From the NCBI GenBank assembly GCA_044228685.1, contig JBGAUL010000010.1, positions 51,988-115,987 of the forward strand: a stretch of 64,000 nucleotides of DNA, written 5' to 3'. Under the pieces are notes generated by a model. That model saw nothing but the letters and a program-made list of their open reading frames with translations. It did no database searches and had not been told where the DNA came from. A program made the translations under genes and the position numbers. This document shows positions 8,708-17,846 of this stretch, piece after piece (the stretch's first letter is position 1; each line of letters starts with the position of its first letter). The stretch is from JBBATK01 sp044228685 (GTDB lineage Bacteria; Bacteroidota; Ignavibacteria; Kapaibacteriales; NICIL-2).

Positions 8708-9991
8708 CTATTGAGCAGGTGTTATAACGGGAAGTGTAATAGTCATGGTAGTACCCTGACCGATTCCTTTACTTGATGCTGAAACATCACCACCGTGAAG
8801 TTCAACAATCTTGCGAACGATAAAGAGACCCAGGCCGGTGCTCATTTCGCCGCCGGTTGGTCGTGCTGAGAGACGGGAAAACTCTTGAAAGGCCTGCGAG
8901 ATATCATCGGGACTCATGCCGAGTCCGGTATCGATGACTTCGATGGTGAGATAGTGGTCATCGCACTGCGACACCAAACGAACTGAACCGCCCTCGGGAG
9001 TGTACTTAATTGCGTTGCTCACCAGGTTATCCAATGCTTTGCGCAATTGAATCTCATCACCACAGAGACACTTACTATCGTTGAGAATATCAACATTTAT
9101 CCAGATGTTCTTCTTCTCAGCCGCAGCGTTGAAAGCTCGAGCAGAGGAGCGGAGCAGATTACCAACATCAATGATATCATTGCGTAACTGTAAGTCCGGC
9201 TTTGACAACATGGCAATCGACAGCATGTCCTCAACCAGCGAACGCATGAGTTGTGAAGAATGCAAAGCAATATCCAGCAACTCGGCCATTTCTTCGGAAC
9301 TCTGACCAAGACGACGTAATTCGTTGAGCACCGAGTCGAGATTGTTGAGCGGATTCTGCAAGTCATGAACTGACATGCGAATGACTTGTTCACGAGACTG
9401 TTGAAGGCTCTGCAGCGATTCATTGGCGCGTTGTAATTCGGACGAACGCAGTGCAACCAGTTTTTCAAGGTGAAGATTGTGTTCTTGCACACGATTCATG
9501 AGCTCGGCATTGGAATGACGCAGACGAATGAGTTCGACGACGCGGTCGATCATCATGCGCAATTGCAAGAGCTCAATGGGCTTCGTGAGGTAATAGGCGA
9601 TACTAGCTTCGTTGATTGCTCGAATGAGCGCAGCCATATCTGTGTATCCTGTCATCAGGATACGTTCACATTCAGGACGTAGAGTTTTGAATTCGGTGAG
9701 AAGACTCGCTCCGTTGTCGCGACCAAGTTTTAGATCGCAGATGACAACATCAAAATCATAGGCTGTAAAGAGCTTCCGTGCTTTTTCCGCTGAGTCACAA
9801 CAAATGATCTCGTGATCATCTTGGAAAAAGAGTTGGATGGCATCGAGCATTGCCGGTTCGTCATCCACGACGAGAATACGCATGACCATCACCGGGAAAT
9901 CCGAAGTGCGCATATGTACAGCGGTTGCTCTACTGAGCACCGTTGTATCGGGAGCGCGTTCTCTTGATGGTGTACGTACTGACCTATCCAT
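8708..9991 (-). CDS. Hybrid response regulator-histidine kinase
   Basis: Order: receiver domain (RILVVDDEP, phospho-acceptor D86 in VVICDLKLG, LMTGYTD, YYLTKPIE), a coiled-coil linker, HisKA with H-box MSVHDLQNPLNN, then HATPase_c (N-box LVSNAIKYTPEGG, G1 DTGLGM, G2 TGLGLFIVRKIVELHGG). There is no membrane segment, so this is a cytosolic kinase whose input is probably phosphotransfer to its N-terminal receiver. The first 36 residues are non-conserved and ATG at 9883, just before the receiver, is an equally good or better start. No cognate DNA-binding regulator is adjacent. Confidence 0.88.
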   Translation of the reverse strand: MDRSVRTPSRERAPDTTVLSRATAVHMRTSDFPVMVMRILVVDDEPAMLDAIQLFFQDDHEIICCDSAEKARKLFTAYDFDVVICDLKLGRDNGASLLTEFKTLRPECERILMTGYTDMAALIRAINEASIAYYLTKPIELLQLRMMIDRVVELIRLRHSNAELMNRVQEHNLHLEKLVALRSSELQRANESLQSLQQSREQVIRMSVHDLQNPLNNLDSVLNELRRLGQSSEEMAELLDIALHSSQLMRSLVEDMLSIAMLSKPDLQLRNDIIDVGNLLRSSARAFNAAAEKKNIWINVDILNDSKCLCGDEIQLRKALDNLVSNAIKYTPEGGSVRLVSQCDDHYLTIEVIDTGLGMSPDDISQAFQEFSRLSARPTGGEMSTGLGLFIVRKIVELHGGDVSASSKGIGQGTTMTITLPVITPAQ

Positions 9992-10115
9992 GGTTGAATG
10001 AGTACTCTAAAGGCACATCAAACGAAGATACAAAACAAACCTTCCAGCTGGGATTTAAGCCAGAAAATTGTTTTGGCGTAAATTGTTATTGGGGATTCAC
10101 CATCACACTGTTCGA

Positions 10116-10778
10116 ATGATTGCATTAATCGCGGGTCTGCTGTCAGGTTTTGTTATTTCCATTCCTCCGGGACCAGTCGCCGCCTATGCTATCTCCGTAA
10201 CACTAACAAAAGGACTTCGAACCGGTCTCAGTATCGGTATTGGCGTGGCACTTGTCGATACCCTTTTCTGTTTGGCTATACTCTTTGCTTCGTCCGCAAT
10301 TCTCGCATCGCTCGGATCATTTTCCAGCGAGTATCCAACAGCCGCTCTTGTTGGAAAGTGCTTAGTGATTGGTGGAATTCTCGTCTTTGCAATACTGCAG
10401 ATTATTCGTCCGGCTCAAGAACCACACGCATCTCGTATACACTTGGAAGATCGAGTGCAGAGTTCACAGCCAATGATTATTGGATCAGCAACTGCGTTGA
10501 GCAATGCTTTTAATCCGACATTTCTTCCGTCGCTCACGGCTTTGCTGACCTCGCTCACAACACAGTTTGTTCCGCAGGTTCACACCAGCTTTGCTGACAA
10601 GTGGTTTTTCGCCTTAGGCTTTGGTGTTGGCACTTACGGATGGTTTTATTGCATTATTCGCTTTGTTGCAAAACACCACGCTCGTATTTCACCAACAGCA
10701 ACTCTTACAATACGTCGAGCCGGTGGCGTGATATTCATTGTCTTCGCCATCTACCTTGGTTTGAAGTTGTTGTTGTAA
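10116..10778 (+). CDS. LysE/RhtB family exporter
   Basis: About 220 residues from ATG 10116 (the frame is open from TTG 10068). Six hydrophobic segments; the N-terminal helix carries the family ISIPPGPVAAYAIS motif, followed by the G-rich TKGLRTGLSIGIGVALVDT segment. SNAFNPTFLPSL corresponds to the second conserved Asn-Pro element. LysE proteins export amino acids or other small metabolites across the inner membrane; substrate unknown. Divergent from the hybrid kinase. Confidence 0.8.
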   Translation: MIALIAGLLSGFVISIPPGPVAAYAISVTLTKGLRTGLSIGIGVALVDTLFCLAILFASSAILASLGSFSSEYPTAALVGKCLVIGGILVFAILQIIRPAQEPHASRIHLEDRVQSSQPMIIGSATALSNAFNPTFLPSLTALLTSLTTQFVPQVHTSFADKWFFALGFGVGTYGWFYCIIRFVAKHHARISPTATLTIRRAGGVIFIVFAIYLGLKLLL

Positions 10779-10865
10779 TCTCTTGTATTCATTGGGAGAA
10801 ATGACTCGCGATCGTTCAATCTCAATCAACTCCAAAACACATTCGCACATTGTGCACCATTGCTT

Positions 10866-11606
10866 ATGAGTACGATTATCGTCTTGGACATTGAAACCTC
10901 ACCTGCAGCGTGGGACGCTTTCGACAATTCCCAGCAAGAGTACATTCTTCGCGGAGCCGGTACTGAGGAAGAGCAGATAAAGAAGAAGGGTGAAATGGCT
11001 TTAGCGCCCCTCACCGGAATGGTAGTCTGTATTGGTATCATCCAATTTTCATCGGATGAGAATGGTGATTTTCATCAGGATAAGAAGGTCTGTCTTGTTC
11101 GCTCCAAAGATGACGAAACATCACTGCGTGAAGAGTTGGATTCCGGTTTGTTGATGATTCGAAATTCGGAGCGCGGCATGATGCGCGACTTCTGGGCCTA
11201 CCTGCGGAGTCATTATGAAGGATCAAAGCGACCGCACTATGTGAGCTTCAACGGACGTGGTTTCGATTTTCCATTTCTCATGCTTCGTTCTGCTGCGCTG
11301 GGAATTCGTCCGGGTGTCAATCTCATGTCAGGTTCCCGTTGGAACTACCGCGACAGTCACACCGACCTCCTCGATGAGCTAACCTATCAATTCCCTCAAC
11401 AAAGTGGAGCAACGCGTCGATTCAATCTCGACTTTTACACCCGCGCCTTTGGCATTCACTCACCGAAGAGTGAGGGAGTTGACGGATCAAAAGTTGCTGA
11501 GCTCTACGAAGCTGAGAAGTATGCTGACATCGCAGAGTATTGTCTACGCGATGTGCAGGCTACCTGGGAATTGTATCAGCGTTGGTCAGACCTACTGAAG
11601 TTCTAA
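10866..11606 (+). CDS. PolB-like DEDDy 3'-5' exonuclease
   Basis: About 246 residues. The three exonuclease motifs are visible: ExoI LDIETSPAAWD near the N-terminus, ExoII VSFNGRGFDFPFLMLR, and ExoIII YCLRDVQATWELYQRW with the tyrosine of the DEDDy class. It resembles the stand-alone predicted 3'-5' exonucleases related to the proofreading domain of family-B polymerases. No polymerase domain is present. ATG 10866 is preferred over in-frame TTG 10860. A role in DNA repair or RNA trimming is inference. Confidence 0.85.
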   Translation: MSTIIVLDIETSPAAWDAFDNSQQEYILRGAGTEEEQIKKKGEMALAPLTGMVVCIGIIQFSSDENGDFHQDKKVCLVRSKDDETSLREELDSGLLMIRNSERGMMRDFWAYLRSHYEGSKRPHYVSFNGRGFDFPFLMLRSAALGIRPGVNLMSGSRWNYRDSHTDLLDELTYQFPQQSGATRRFNLDFYTRAFGIHSPKSEGVDGSKVAELYEAEKYADIAEYCLRDVQATWELYQRWSDLLKF

Positions 11607-11634
11607 TCCAAACAATTTCGCGTCGACTTTTTAG

Positions 11635-12642
11635 CTACACTTTAGCACGAGCGAGCTGTCGTTGTTCGTACCAGTACTCAGCTACCTCTGCTGAGATAAG
11701 AATGATCAGTGCGGAGTAGTACATCCACAATGCACTTGCTACAAGCACGCTGAAGGTGCCATAGAATCGTCCGAAGCTTGCAATGTGTTCCAAGTAGTAG
11801 GTAAAAGCGAAGCGGGCAACTTCCCACAGTATCACCGAACTCAACGACGCGCGCAGAATGATGAAGAGTGGTTGAGGTTTATTGGGAACGAATCGAAGCA
11901 ACACGCTAAAGAAGATAAATGCTGTTACGGACGAAGCCACAAGACTCATGAGCATGGAGCTCAACCAGGAAGTATTGGGAGAGAGTGCAATGACTTTTGA
12001 AGCGAAGAGCGATGTTGCAGGTGTGAGTATTACTGACACGAGCAAAAGAAGTGCAACGACAATGGTGAAGAATAGGTCTTTGACTTTGTACCAAAGAAAG
12101 AAGCGAGGAGTTGAGATCGAGAAGATTGCATTAAGGCCTGTTCGCAGTGAACTAAACAAAGCCGATGAGGTCCAGATCAATACTCCAATACCTACAAGTC
12201 CGGCAGTGCTACTGGTATGCTGGACATCGCGAATTTCCTCAACGATCGATTGCACCAAAGTTTGAGTGCTCGACGTTGCGGGCAAGGTATCGTACAAGGT
12301 GCGCTCGACGCTTAGTATGACCGATTCCATGTTAACTATGCTTCCGGCGACGTAGAGTGCAACCAGTAGCAGAGGCAACAAACAGAGTACGACGTTGAAT
12401 GAAATGCCTGACGCTAAAAGGAAGATGTGTAGTCGATCAAGTCGATCTGCTACAGCCATAATGTGATTCCATGCTATGCGAAAGGGTTTTAGAGGCGCCA
12501 GACCGTCTTTTGTCAAAGTTTTGTCAGAACTTGTTTTGGTGTCAGTCTTTTTGTGTTTTGACGGTGTCGTAGACGGTGCTCCACTGTGCTGGTGATCCGA
12601 CACAGGAGAAGATGCTGAACCGTTTGTCTGTTTTTTCGACAC
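11635..12642 (-). CDS. YihY/BrkB-family inner-membrane protein
   Basis: 335 residues. The first ~45 are Ser/Thr/Lys-rich and probably disordered. Six membrane helices follow, with the family features FLLASGISFNVVLCLLPLLL early and LWEVARFAFTYYL plus YGTFSVLVASALWMYYSA late. The family was once called RNase BN by mistake; its function is still unclear, with transport or lipid movement suggested. Its start is only 46 bp from the divergent glycosyltransferase gene, so the two promoters must overlap. Confidence 0.87.
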   Translation of the reverse strand: MSKKQTNGSASSPVSDHQHSGAPSTTPSKHKKTDTKTSSDKTLTKDGLAPLKPFRIAWNHIMAVADRLDRLHIFLLASGISFNVVLCLLPLLLVALYVAGSIVNMESVILSVERTLYDTLPATSSTQTLVQSIVEEIRDVQHTSSTAGLVGIGVLIWTSSALFSSLRTGLNAIFSISTPRFFLWYKVKDLFFTIVVALLLLVSVILTPATSLFASKVIALSPNTSWLSSMLMSLVASSVTAFIFFSVLLRFVPNKPQPLFIILRASLSSVILWEVARFAFTYYLEHIASFGRFYGTFSVLVASALWMYYSALIILISAEVAEYWYEQRQLARAKV

Positions 12643-12688
12643 GCTGATTTGCTTTGATTGTCTGAACGCAAATTATCCAGGAATAGCT

Positions 12689-13831
12689 ATGCAAGAATTA
12701 TTCAGAAAAATACTCGTACTCTCGGTATCGGCAGGAGCCGGACACGTTCGCGCCGCTGACGCCGTTGTGTTTGCCTGTCAAAGTGAAGGAATTGCCCGAG
12801 AAATTGTCCACCTCGACACCCTCGAGTACACCTCCAAGGCAGTTCGCACCTTATACACCAAAGCCTATTTCGACATGGCCCGAACTGCTCCGGATGTAGT
12901 TGGATGGGTTTATGGATTTCTCGACAAGCCCTGGAAGAACGAGAAGAAAATGCGTGCACTGGAACGTTTGAATGTTGCGCTATTCATGCGCTTGCTCAAG
13001 CGCATTCAACCGGACTTGGTGATCAACACGCACTTTCTTCCGGCAGATATCATTTCGTATTTGCGGCGCAAAGAACAGCTCAACTGTAAATCAGCCGTTG
13101 TTATTACTGATTACGATGCACACGCCATGTGGCTGAATCGTGACGTTGATCTCTACTGCACGGCCTGCGAAGAAGAGAGCGTGTATTTACAGGAGCTTGG
13201 CATTGCTCCGCAGAAGGTAGTTACAACAGGAATTCCCATCGATCCACGATTCGCCTTGAAGGAAGACAAACGTGAGGTGCGCAAGGAGATGGGGTTGAAG
13301 CTCGATGTGCCTGTGGTGTTGGTCTCCTGTGGAGGCTTTGATGCCGATCACGTAGTGGCTTTGGTTGAATCACTTCGCAAGATGAAGCAAAAAGCGCAGG
13401 TCCTGGTTATGTGCGGTCGCAATGAAGATTTGCTCAAACGTATTGGTTCTATTAAATCTGTTCCTGAACATCTCCATATTCAAGCCATTGGATATACAAC
13501 ACTTATGCATCGCTACATGAGTGCCGCAGATGTGTTGGTAGGAAAACCCGGCGGATTGACCAGCAGCGAAGCATTGGCAAAAGGATTGGCAATGGTGATA
13601 GTTGCTCCGATACCGGGACAAGAGGAGCGTAATAGCGATTATCTGCTTGAAAATGGGGCAGCTCTTAAATGCAATAACGTGCAAACTCTGGCGTACAAGG
13701 TTGATGGCTTGCTTGAAGACAGGCAAAAATTACAAAGACTGCAGACTAACGCGTTGTCAGTGGCACAACCGGATGCTGCGTTGAAGGTGGTACGAAGTTT
13801 GTCGGTTTTAGCTTCAGGATCTGTTGGCTAA
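12689..13831 (+). CDS. Diacylglycerol glycosyltransferase-like enzyme (MGDG synthase/UgtP family, GT28)
   Basis: 380 residues, GT-B fold. The N-terminal acceptor domain begins ILVLSVSAGAGHVRAADAV and contains INTHFLPADIIS and VVITDYDAHAMW, as in MGDG synthases and UgtP. The C-terminal nucleotide-sugar domain has VLVSCGGFDADHV, DVLVGKPGGLTSSEAL and PIPGQEERNSDYL. Known relatives glycosylate diacylglycerol at the inner membrane; sugar and acceptor here are inferred. MurG is related but lacks the first two signatures. Confidence 0.85.
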   Translation: MQELFRKILVLSVSAGAGHVRAADAVVFACQSEGIAREIVHLDTLEYTSKAVRTLYTKAYFDMARTAPDVVGWVYGFLDKPWKNEKKMRALERLNVALFMRLLKRIQPDLVINTHFLPADIISYLRRKEQLNCKSAVVITDYDAHAMWLNRDVDLYCTACEEESVYLQELGIAPQKVVTTGIPIDPRFALKEDKREVRKEMGLKLDVPVVLVSCGGFDADHVVALVESLRKMKQKAQVLVMCGRNEDLLKRIGSIKSVPEHLHIQAIGYTTLMHRYMSAADVLVGKPGGLTSSEALAKGLAMVIVAPIPGQEERNSDYLLENGAALKCNNVQTLAYKVDGLLEDRQKLQRLQTNALSVAQPDAALKVVRSLSVLASGSVG

Positions 13832-13989
13832 TGGAGAGTGGACGGTGTAAGCTGAAACTCGCCTTTTTAGGAAGAATTCAAGCACTCCCTCGGGTCGTAC
13901 CGACTTCTTCATTCCGGTGGGAAATTCTCTTCGTAATTTGCAAGGCTATTGTCAACACGATCGCATTGTTTTCACCGAACGACCATTAG

Positions 13990-15018
13990 ATGACAATCGG
14001 AAAAGTTCAAGTCGAGCAGGGAGTATTACTTGCACCTATGGAGGATGTGAGTGATATCCCATTTCGCGTGATCTGTCGTCGTTTAGGTGCAGATATTGTT
14101 TATACGGAATTCATATCCAGCGAAGGACTCATTCGTGATGCGCTTCGCTCGTTGCAAAAGCTCGAACTTGCTGAGGAAGAACATCCTGTCGCAATCCAGA
14201 TTTTTGGTGGCGATACCTCCACGATGGTTGAGGCAGCACTTAGAGCGGAGCAATCTGACCCTGATTTTATTGATATCAATTTTGGTTGTTGGGTGAAAAA
14301 CGTTGTTGCACGAAATGCCGGTGCAGGCATGCTGCGACAACCCGATAAAATGGCAGAGATGACACGCGCAATTGTTGACGCGGTTTCATTGCCAGTGACA
14401 GTGAAGACACGATTAGGATGGGACCAAAACTCTATCCGGATCGTTGAAGTAGCAAAGATGATTGAAGATGCAGGTGCTGCCGCACTCACTATTCATTGTC
14501 GCACCAGAGACATGGGGCATTCTGGCTCCGCCGACTGGTCGTGGATACCGAAAGTGAAAGCTGCTGTCTCGATACCGGTTATTCTCAATGGTGATGTCAA
14601 TGGTCCGGATGAAGCACGTCGTGCTTTCGACGAGACCGGTTGCGACGCCGTGATGATCGGTCGAGCTGCAATTGCAAATCCTTTCATCTTTCGAGAAGTG
14701 AAACATTTTTTACAGACGGGCGAGTATGCTGCAGTTGCTACCGTGGCAGAACGCGTTGCTACATGTTTGGAGCAACTGCGTATGACAATCGCTCGAAGCG
14801 GGAACGAACGTCGTTCCTGTATAGAATTCAGAAAATTTTATTCCGGGTATCTCAAAGGATTGTACATGGCGTCGACTGCTCGACGCGATCTTGTTCATAC
14901 TGAGAGTTTCGCGCAGGTTGAGGATCGTTTGTGGGATTACGTTGCTTTCTTAAACAACGAGATTCCGCTTGATGTTGCGAGTCCTGAACACGCAGCCGGA
15001 GAAATACACTCTGCATAA
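13990..15018 (+). CDS. dusB: tRNA-dihydrouridine synthase, DusB type
   Basis: 342 residues, FMN-dependent TIM barrel plus helical domain; reduces uridine in the tRNA D-loop. Motifs: LAPMEDVSDIPFRVICRRLG, VAIQIFGGD, the catalytic cysteine C100 in DINFGCWVKNV, VKTRLGWD, ALTIHCRTRDMGHSG, ILNGDVNG, AVMIGRAAIANPF. The residue after the catalytic Cys is Trp (W101) where most Dus enzymes have Pro. The next gene is tilS, also a tRNA-modification enzyme, 48 nt downstream, so an RNA-modification operon is likely. Confidence 0.92.
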   Translation: MTIGKVQVEQGVLLAPMEDVSDIPFRVICRRLGADIVYTEFISSEGLIRDALRSLQKLELAEEEHPVAIQIFGGDTSTMVEAALRAEQSDPDFIDINFGCWVKNVVARNAGAGMLRQPDKMAEMTRAIVDAVSLPVTVKTRLGWDQNSIRIVEVAKMIEDAGAAALTIHCRTRDMGHSGSADWSWIPKVKAAVSIPVILNGDVNGPDEARRAFDETGCDAVMIGRAAIANPFIFREVKHFLQTGEYAAVATVAERVATCLEQLRMTIARSGNERRSCIEFRKFYSGYLKGLYMASTARRDLVHTESFAQVEDRLWDYVAFLNNEIPLDVASPEHAAGEIHSA

Positions 15019-15066
15019 AGGATGCAGTCCGCCGACTGTGACAGTCGCGCGGTGAACATATAGTCG

Positions 15067-17673
15067 ATGAATACAGAAGACCTCCAACACCCGGAGACCG
15101 GGTCGGCAGAAGAAACTGTCGTGAAGAGTCGTTCAGGCCGCACGGCAAAAAAGAAAGCAAGTCCGGCAAAGACCGAAACTCCGGCAGCGAAAAAAACTCG
15201 GAAAACGAAGTCCGAGGAAAAAGCTGTAACTGAAAAAACTCCGCAGAAGCAAAAGCCGGCAAACAACTCGAAGCAGCAAGAAAAAGCAGCTGCACCGAAC
15301 GAGTCTGCAGAAACAAAAAAGCCTCGTCAAAGCGCTAAGAAAAAATCTAAGTCTGCTCCCGAAAAGGAAGCAGCCTCAGTCGTCACTCCCTCTATCGAGG
15401 AAGTAAGCGCCTTTATTTCTTCCCTTAAGTCCGCGAAAACGCAGCCTAAGAAAGGTCCTTCAGATCCGACTCCAAGCACAGAAAAGCCTGCACGTTCAGT
15501 CCGTGAAGGATCTGAAAATCTTAGCAGCCAAACATCTGACTCAAAGGCGCAACAGAGTGGACAACAGAGCGCAACTTCTTCCGAGAATGCAGCTACTGAA
15601 GGCAATGGCGAAGAGCCACGCATCAGCCGCCGTGAGAAACGTCGTCTTGAATGGCTTGAAAAGCGTCGTCAGTGGCGTGACCAAAAGAAACTCGAGCGCA
15701 TGCAGCGTCGATTGGAAAAGGGTGAAAGTGCGGCTGATGATGAATCCGATGAAATGCCGCAGGATGAGAATGATCTAATGCCAAATGAGCCGATGCAACA
15801 GCGTCCGGCGCAAGCACCAAAAGCTCAGCCTGCACAGCAAAATCAACAGAAGCAACCGAGCCAAGCGAATCAGGCGAATCAGCAAAAGCAAGGTGCGCCG
15901 CAGAATCAGCAGCAGCGTCAGAATCAGCCAAAGCAGGGAAGAAATCCGAACGAGCCGAAGCACGACGGACAAAAGCCACCGACTGATAAAGTCGCTGCAC
16001 CAAATGATCAACAGCGTCATCCTAAACAACAGCAGCAACAAAAGAAGGGGCAGCAACCACCGGCAGGCGCGGGCGTCAAGGACGAGTCGCAACCTGTTCA
16101 ACAGGCCGCCGCTCCGACGAAGGAAGCTGGAGCAAAGCAAGGAACGCAAGCAGCCGAGCAAGCTCAACAACCGAAGTCGAAGTCACGTCGTGACAACCAG
16201 CGTTCGCGCAAGGGCGGCGGAGATCAAGCTTCAGAACAAGCACCGCAAGCTCAAGGTGAGGAACGCGTACAAGCTCAGGCTCATCCTGCAGACAAGAAAA
16301 AAGGTGGACGTCATGCCGACAAGCAGCGATCAACACCGCCGCACGATGAAGTGCCGCCACCTTTGCCGGAACCAAAGCGCGATCTGGCTCCGGTTAAGCA
16401 GTACTATGTTTTCCGTGACATTCGCAACAAGCCAGAGCTTCCCGAAGCAGCAGCTCGTATTGTGCAGCGCGTCGAAGACTTTCTACAAAACGAATTGTTG
16501 GTAGAAGACGGCGAGAGCATTCTAATCGGGGTAAGTGGTGGCGTCGACTCTGTCGTTCTGCTTGACATTCTGCACGTTCTCTCCTTTGAACACGCATTTG
16601 TTCTCAACATCGCCCACGTTAATCACGGTCTTCGAGGCAATGCGGCGAAGCGGGATGAGAAGTTTGTCAAGGCGTTGGCTCAGAGTTACGACATTCCATG
16701 TCACAGCACTCAAGTCAAAGTCGATGAGTTCGCCAAGAAACACTCCTTGTCACTTGAAGTCGCAGCTCGTGAATTGCGTTACAAATTCTTCCGCCAAACC
16801 TGCAGCACTCTGCGCACTCAAGTCTGTGCAACTGCGCACAATGCCGATGATGCAGCAGAGACGATGCTCATGAACTTGTTTAGAGGCACTGGACTCACCG
16901 GATTAGCCGGCATTCCAAGTCGTCGTCCTTTGGTGAAGAAAACCCAACTCGTGCGCCCACTCCTGCAACTCTCTCGCGAAGAAATCCTTGAGTACGCAGG
17001 ACTACGTGAGTTGGAGTGGTACGAAGATGAGACGAATACCTTGACGCGATTTACACGCAATAAGGTGCGTCATGATTTACTGCCAAAGCTGAAAGAAGAG
17101 TACAATCCCAAGATCGTCGAATCTTTGAATCGCACCGCCCAACTCCTCCGCAGAGCAGATGGATTTATTGATTCCTTGATTCACTCGACCTATCACTCAG
17201 TGGTACAGGAAAAAGAAGATTCATGTGTCATCGATATTCATCGTTTCGAAGCTTTGCATGATTTTCTGCAAGGTGAGATTGTTGAGAGGGCGATATCGAC
17301 TCTAACCTTTGGTCGGACAGTGTCATTTGCCGCTATCGATCGCATCGTCTCGCTTCTGTCCAAGGAAGTTGGTACACGCGAGAACGTCGTCAATAATCTC
17401 ATCGCCATTCGTGAAGCTGATTCCATCGTCATGATGTATGAGCAGCACCTGCAAGAGATATTCCTGACGACGTATAAGCTCGGTGAATACTCTATTGGTA
17501 AATACAAATTGACGCTCGAAGAGTGTCAGCGAAACGACGTGCGTATTGGACAAAACAAGATGATCGAGTATTTCGATTACGATCGTTTACCATATCGTCT
17601 TACGCTGCGCACCTGGCATCCAGCTGGCATCCAGGTGACAGCATGCATCCAATCTCCTTTGATGGTCACATGA
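15067..17673 (+). CDS. tilS: tRNA(Ile)-lysidine synthase with long disordered N-terminus; 3' end frameshifted
   Basis: 868 residues as read. Residues 1-455 are low complexity: Lys/Ser/Ala/Thr-rich, then a charged stretch around 185-220, then Gln/Pro/Asn-rich. The enzyme begins near 460: PP-loop GVSGGVDSVVLLD (SGGVDS from 490), NIAHVNHGLRG, LEVAARELRY, ATAHNADDAAETMLMNLFRG. TilS makes lysidine at C34 of tRNA-Ile(CAU) and is normally essential and about 430-480 residues. The C-terminal domain starts correctly (LRTWHP), then an 11-bp tandem duplication (17613-17634) throws it out of frame to a stop at 17671-17673. The missing ~70 residues follow in another frame. Confidence 0.9.
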   Translation: MNTEDLQHPETGSAEETVVKSRSGRTAKKKASPAKTETPAAKKTRKTKSEEKAVTEKTPQKQKPANNSKQQEKAAAPNESAETKKPRQSAKKKSKSAPEKEAASVVTPSIEEVSAFISSLKSAKTQPKKGPSDPTPSTEKPARSVREGSENLSSQTSDSKAQQSGQQSATSSENAATEGNGEEPRISRREKRRLEWLEKRRQWRDQKKLERMQRRLEKGESAADDESDEMPQDENDLMPNEPMQQRPAQAPKAQPAQQNQQKQPSQANQANQQKQGAPQNQQQRQNQPKQGRNPNEPKHDGQKPPTDKVAAPNDQQRHPKQQQQQKKGQQPPAGAGVKDESQPVQQAAAPTKEAGAKQGTQAAEQAQQPKSKSRRDNQRSRKGGGDQASEQAPQAQGEERVQAQAHPADKKKGGRHADKQRSTPPHDEVPPPLPEPKRDLAPVKQYYVFRDIRNKPELPEAAARIVQRVEDFLQNELLVEDGESILIGVSGGVDSVVLLDILHVLSFEHAFVLNIAHVNHGLRGNAAKRDEKFVKALAQSYDIPCHSTQVKVDEFAKKHSLSLEVAARELRYKFFRQTCSTLRTQVCATAHNADDAAETMLMNLFRGTGLTGLAGIPSRRPLVKKTQLVRPLLQLSREEILEYAGLRELEWYEDETNTLTRFTRNKVRHDLLPKLKEEYNPKIVESLNRTAQLLRRADGFIDSLIHSTYHSVVQEKEDSCVIDIHRFEALHDFLQGEIVERAISTLTFGRTVSFAAIDRIVSLLSKEVGTRENVVNNLIAIREADSIVMMYEQHLQEIFLTTYKLGEYSIGKYKLTLEECQRNDVRIGQNKMIEYFDYDRLPYRLTLRTWHPAGIQVTACIQSPLMVT
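17613..17634 (+). repeat. 11-bp perfect tandem duplication inside tilS
   Basis: CTGGCATCCAG occurs twice head to tail (17613-17623 and 17624-17634). Its length is not a multiple of three. Deleting one copy in silico joins ...LRTWHP directly to GDSMHPISFDG..., restoring a complete TilS C-terminal domain. Confidence 0.97.
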
Positions 17674-17846
17674 AGATCAGTGATATGCTAACCAACGAAA
17701 AAGTTGCGCATACCGAACGTGGTTCAGCAGTCGTGCTTGCAACAGCAACCGATATCGTTTGGTTGTGTGGCATTCGTATGAGCGACGACTTCAAGATTAC
17801 AAACGAAACGCGTCGCATCATTCGCGCGACTTTTGAAATTCAATGA
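17635..17846 (+). pseudogene. tilS: Out-of-frame C-terminal domain of TilS
   Basis: This frame encodes GDSMHPISFDGHMKISDML, then NEKVAHTERGSAVVL, DIVWLCGIRMSDDFKI and TNETRRIIRATFEIQ before TGA at 17844-17846. It is the canonical end of TilS (substrate-tRNA-binding C-terminal domain). It is the continuation of the upstream gene if one 11-bp copy is removed. The stop overlaps the hpt start as ATGA, the arrangement expected if the intact gene ended here. An in-frame ATG at 17643 could allow separate translation, but there is no obvious ribosome binding site. Confidence 0.88.

Noticed and set aside
15133..16375. Leu/Ser-rich ORFs on the minus strand within tilS
   Set aside because: Complement of Lys/Gln/Ala-rich codons; no start signals or family features.
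17600..17680. Programmed ribosomal frameshift in tilS
   Set aside because: No slippery heptamer or downstream structure is seen; a perfect 11-bp duplication explains the shift simply.
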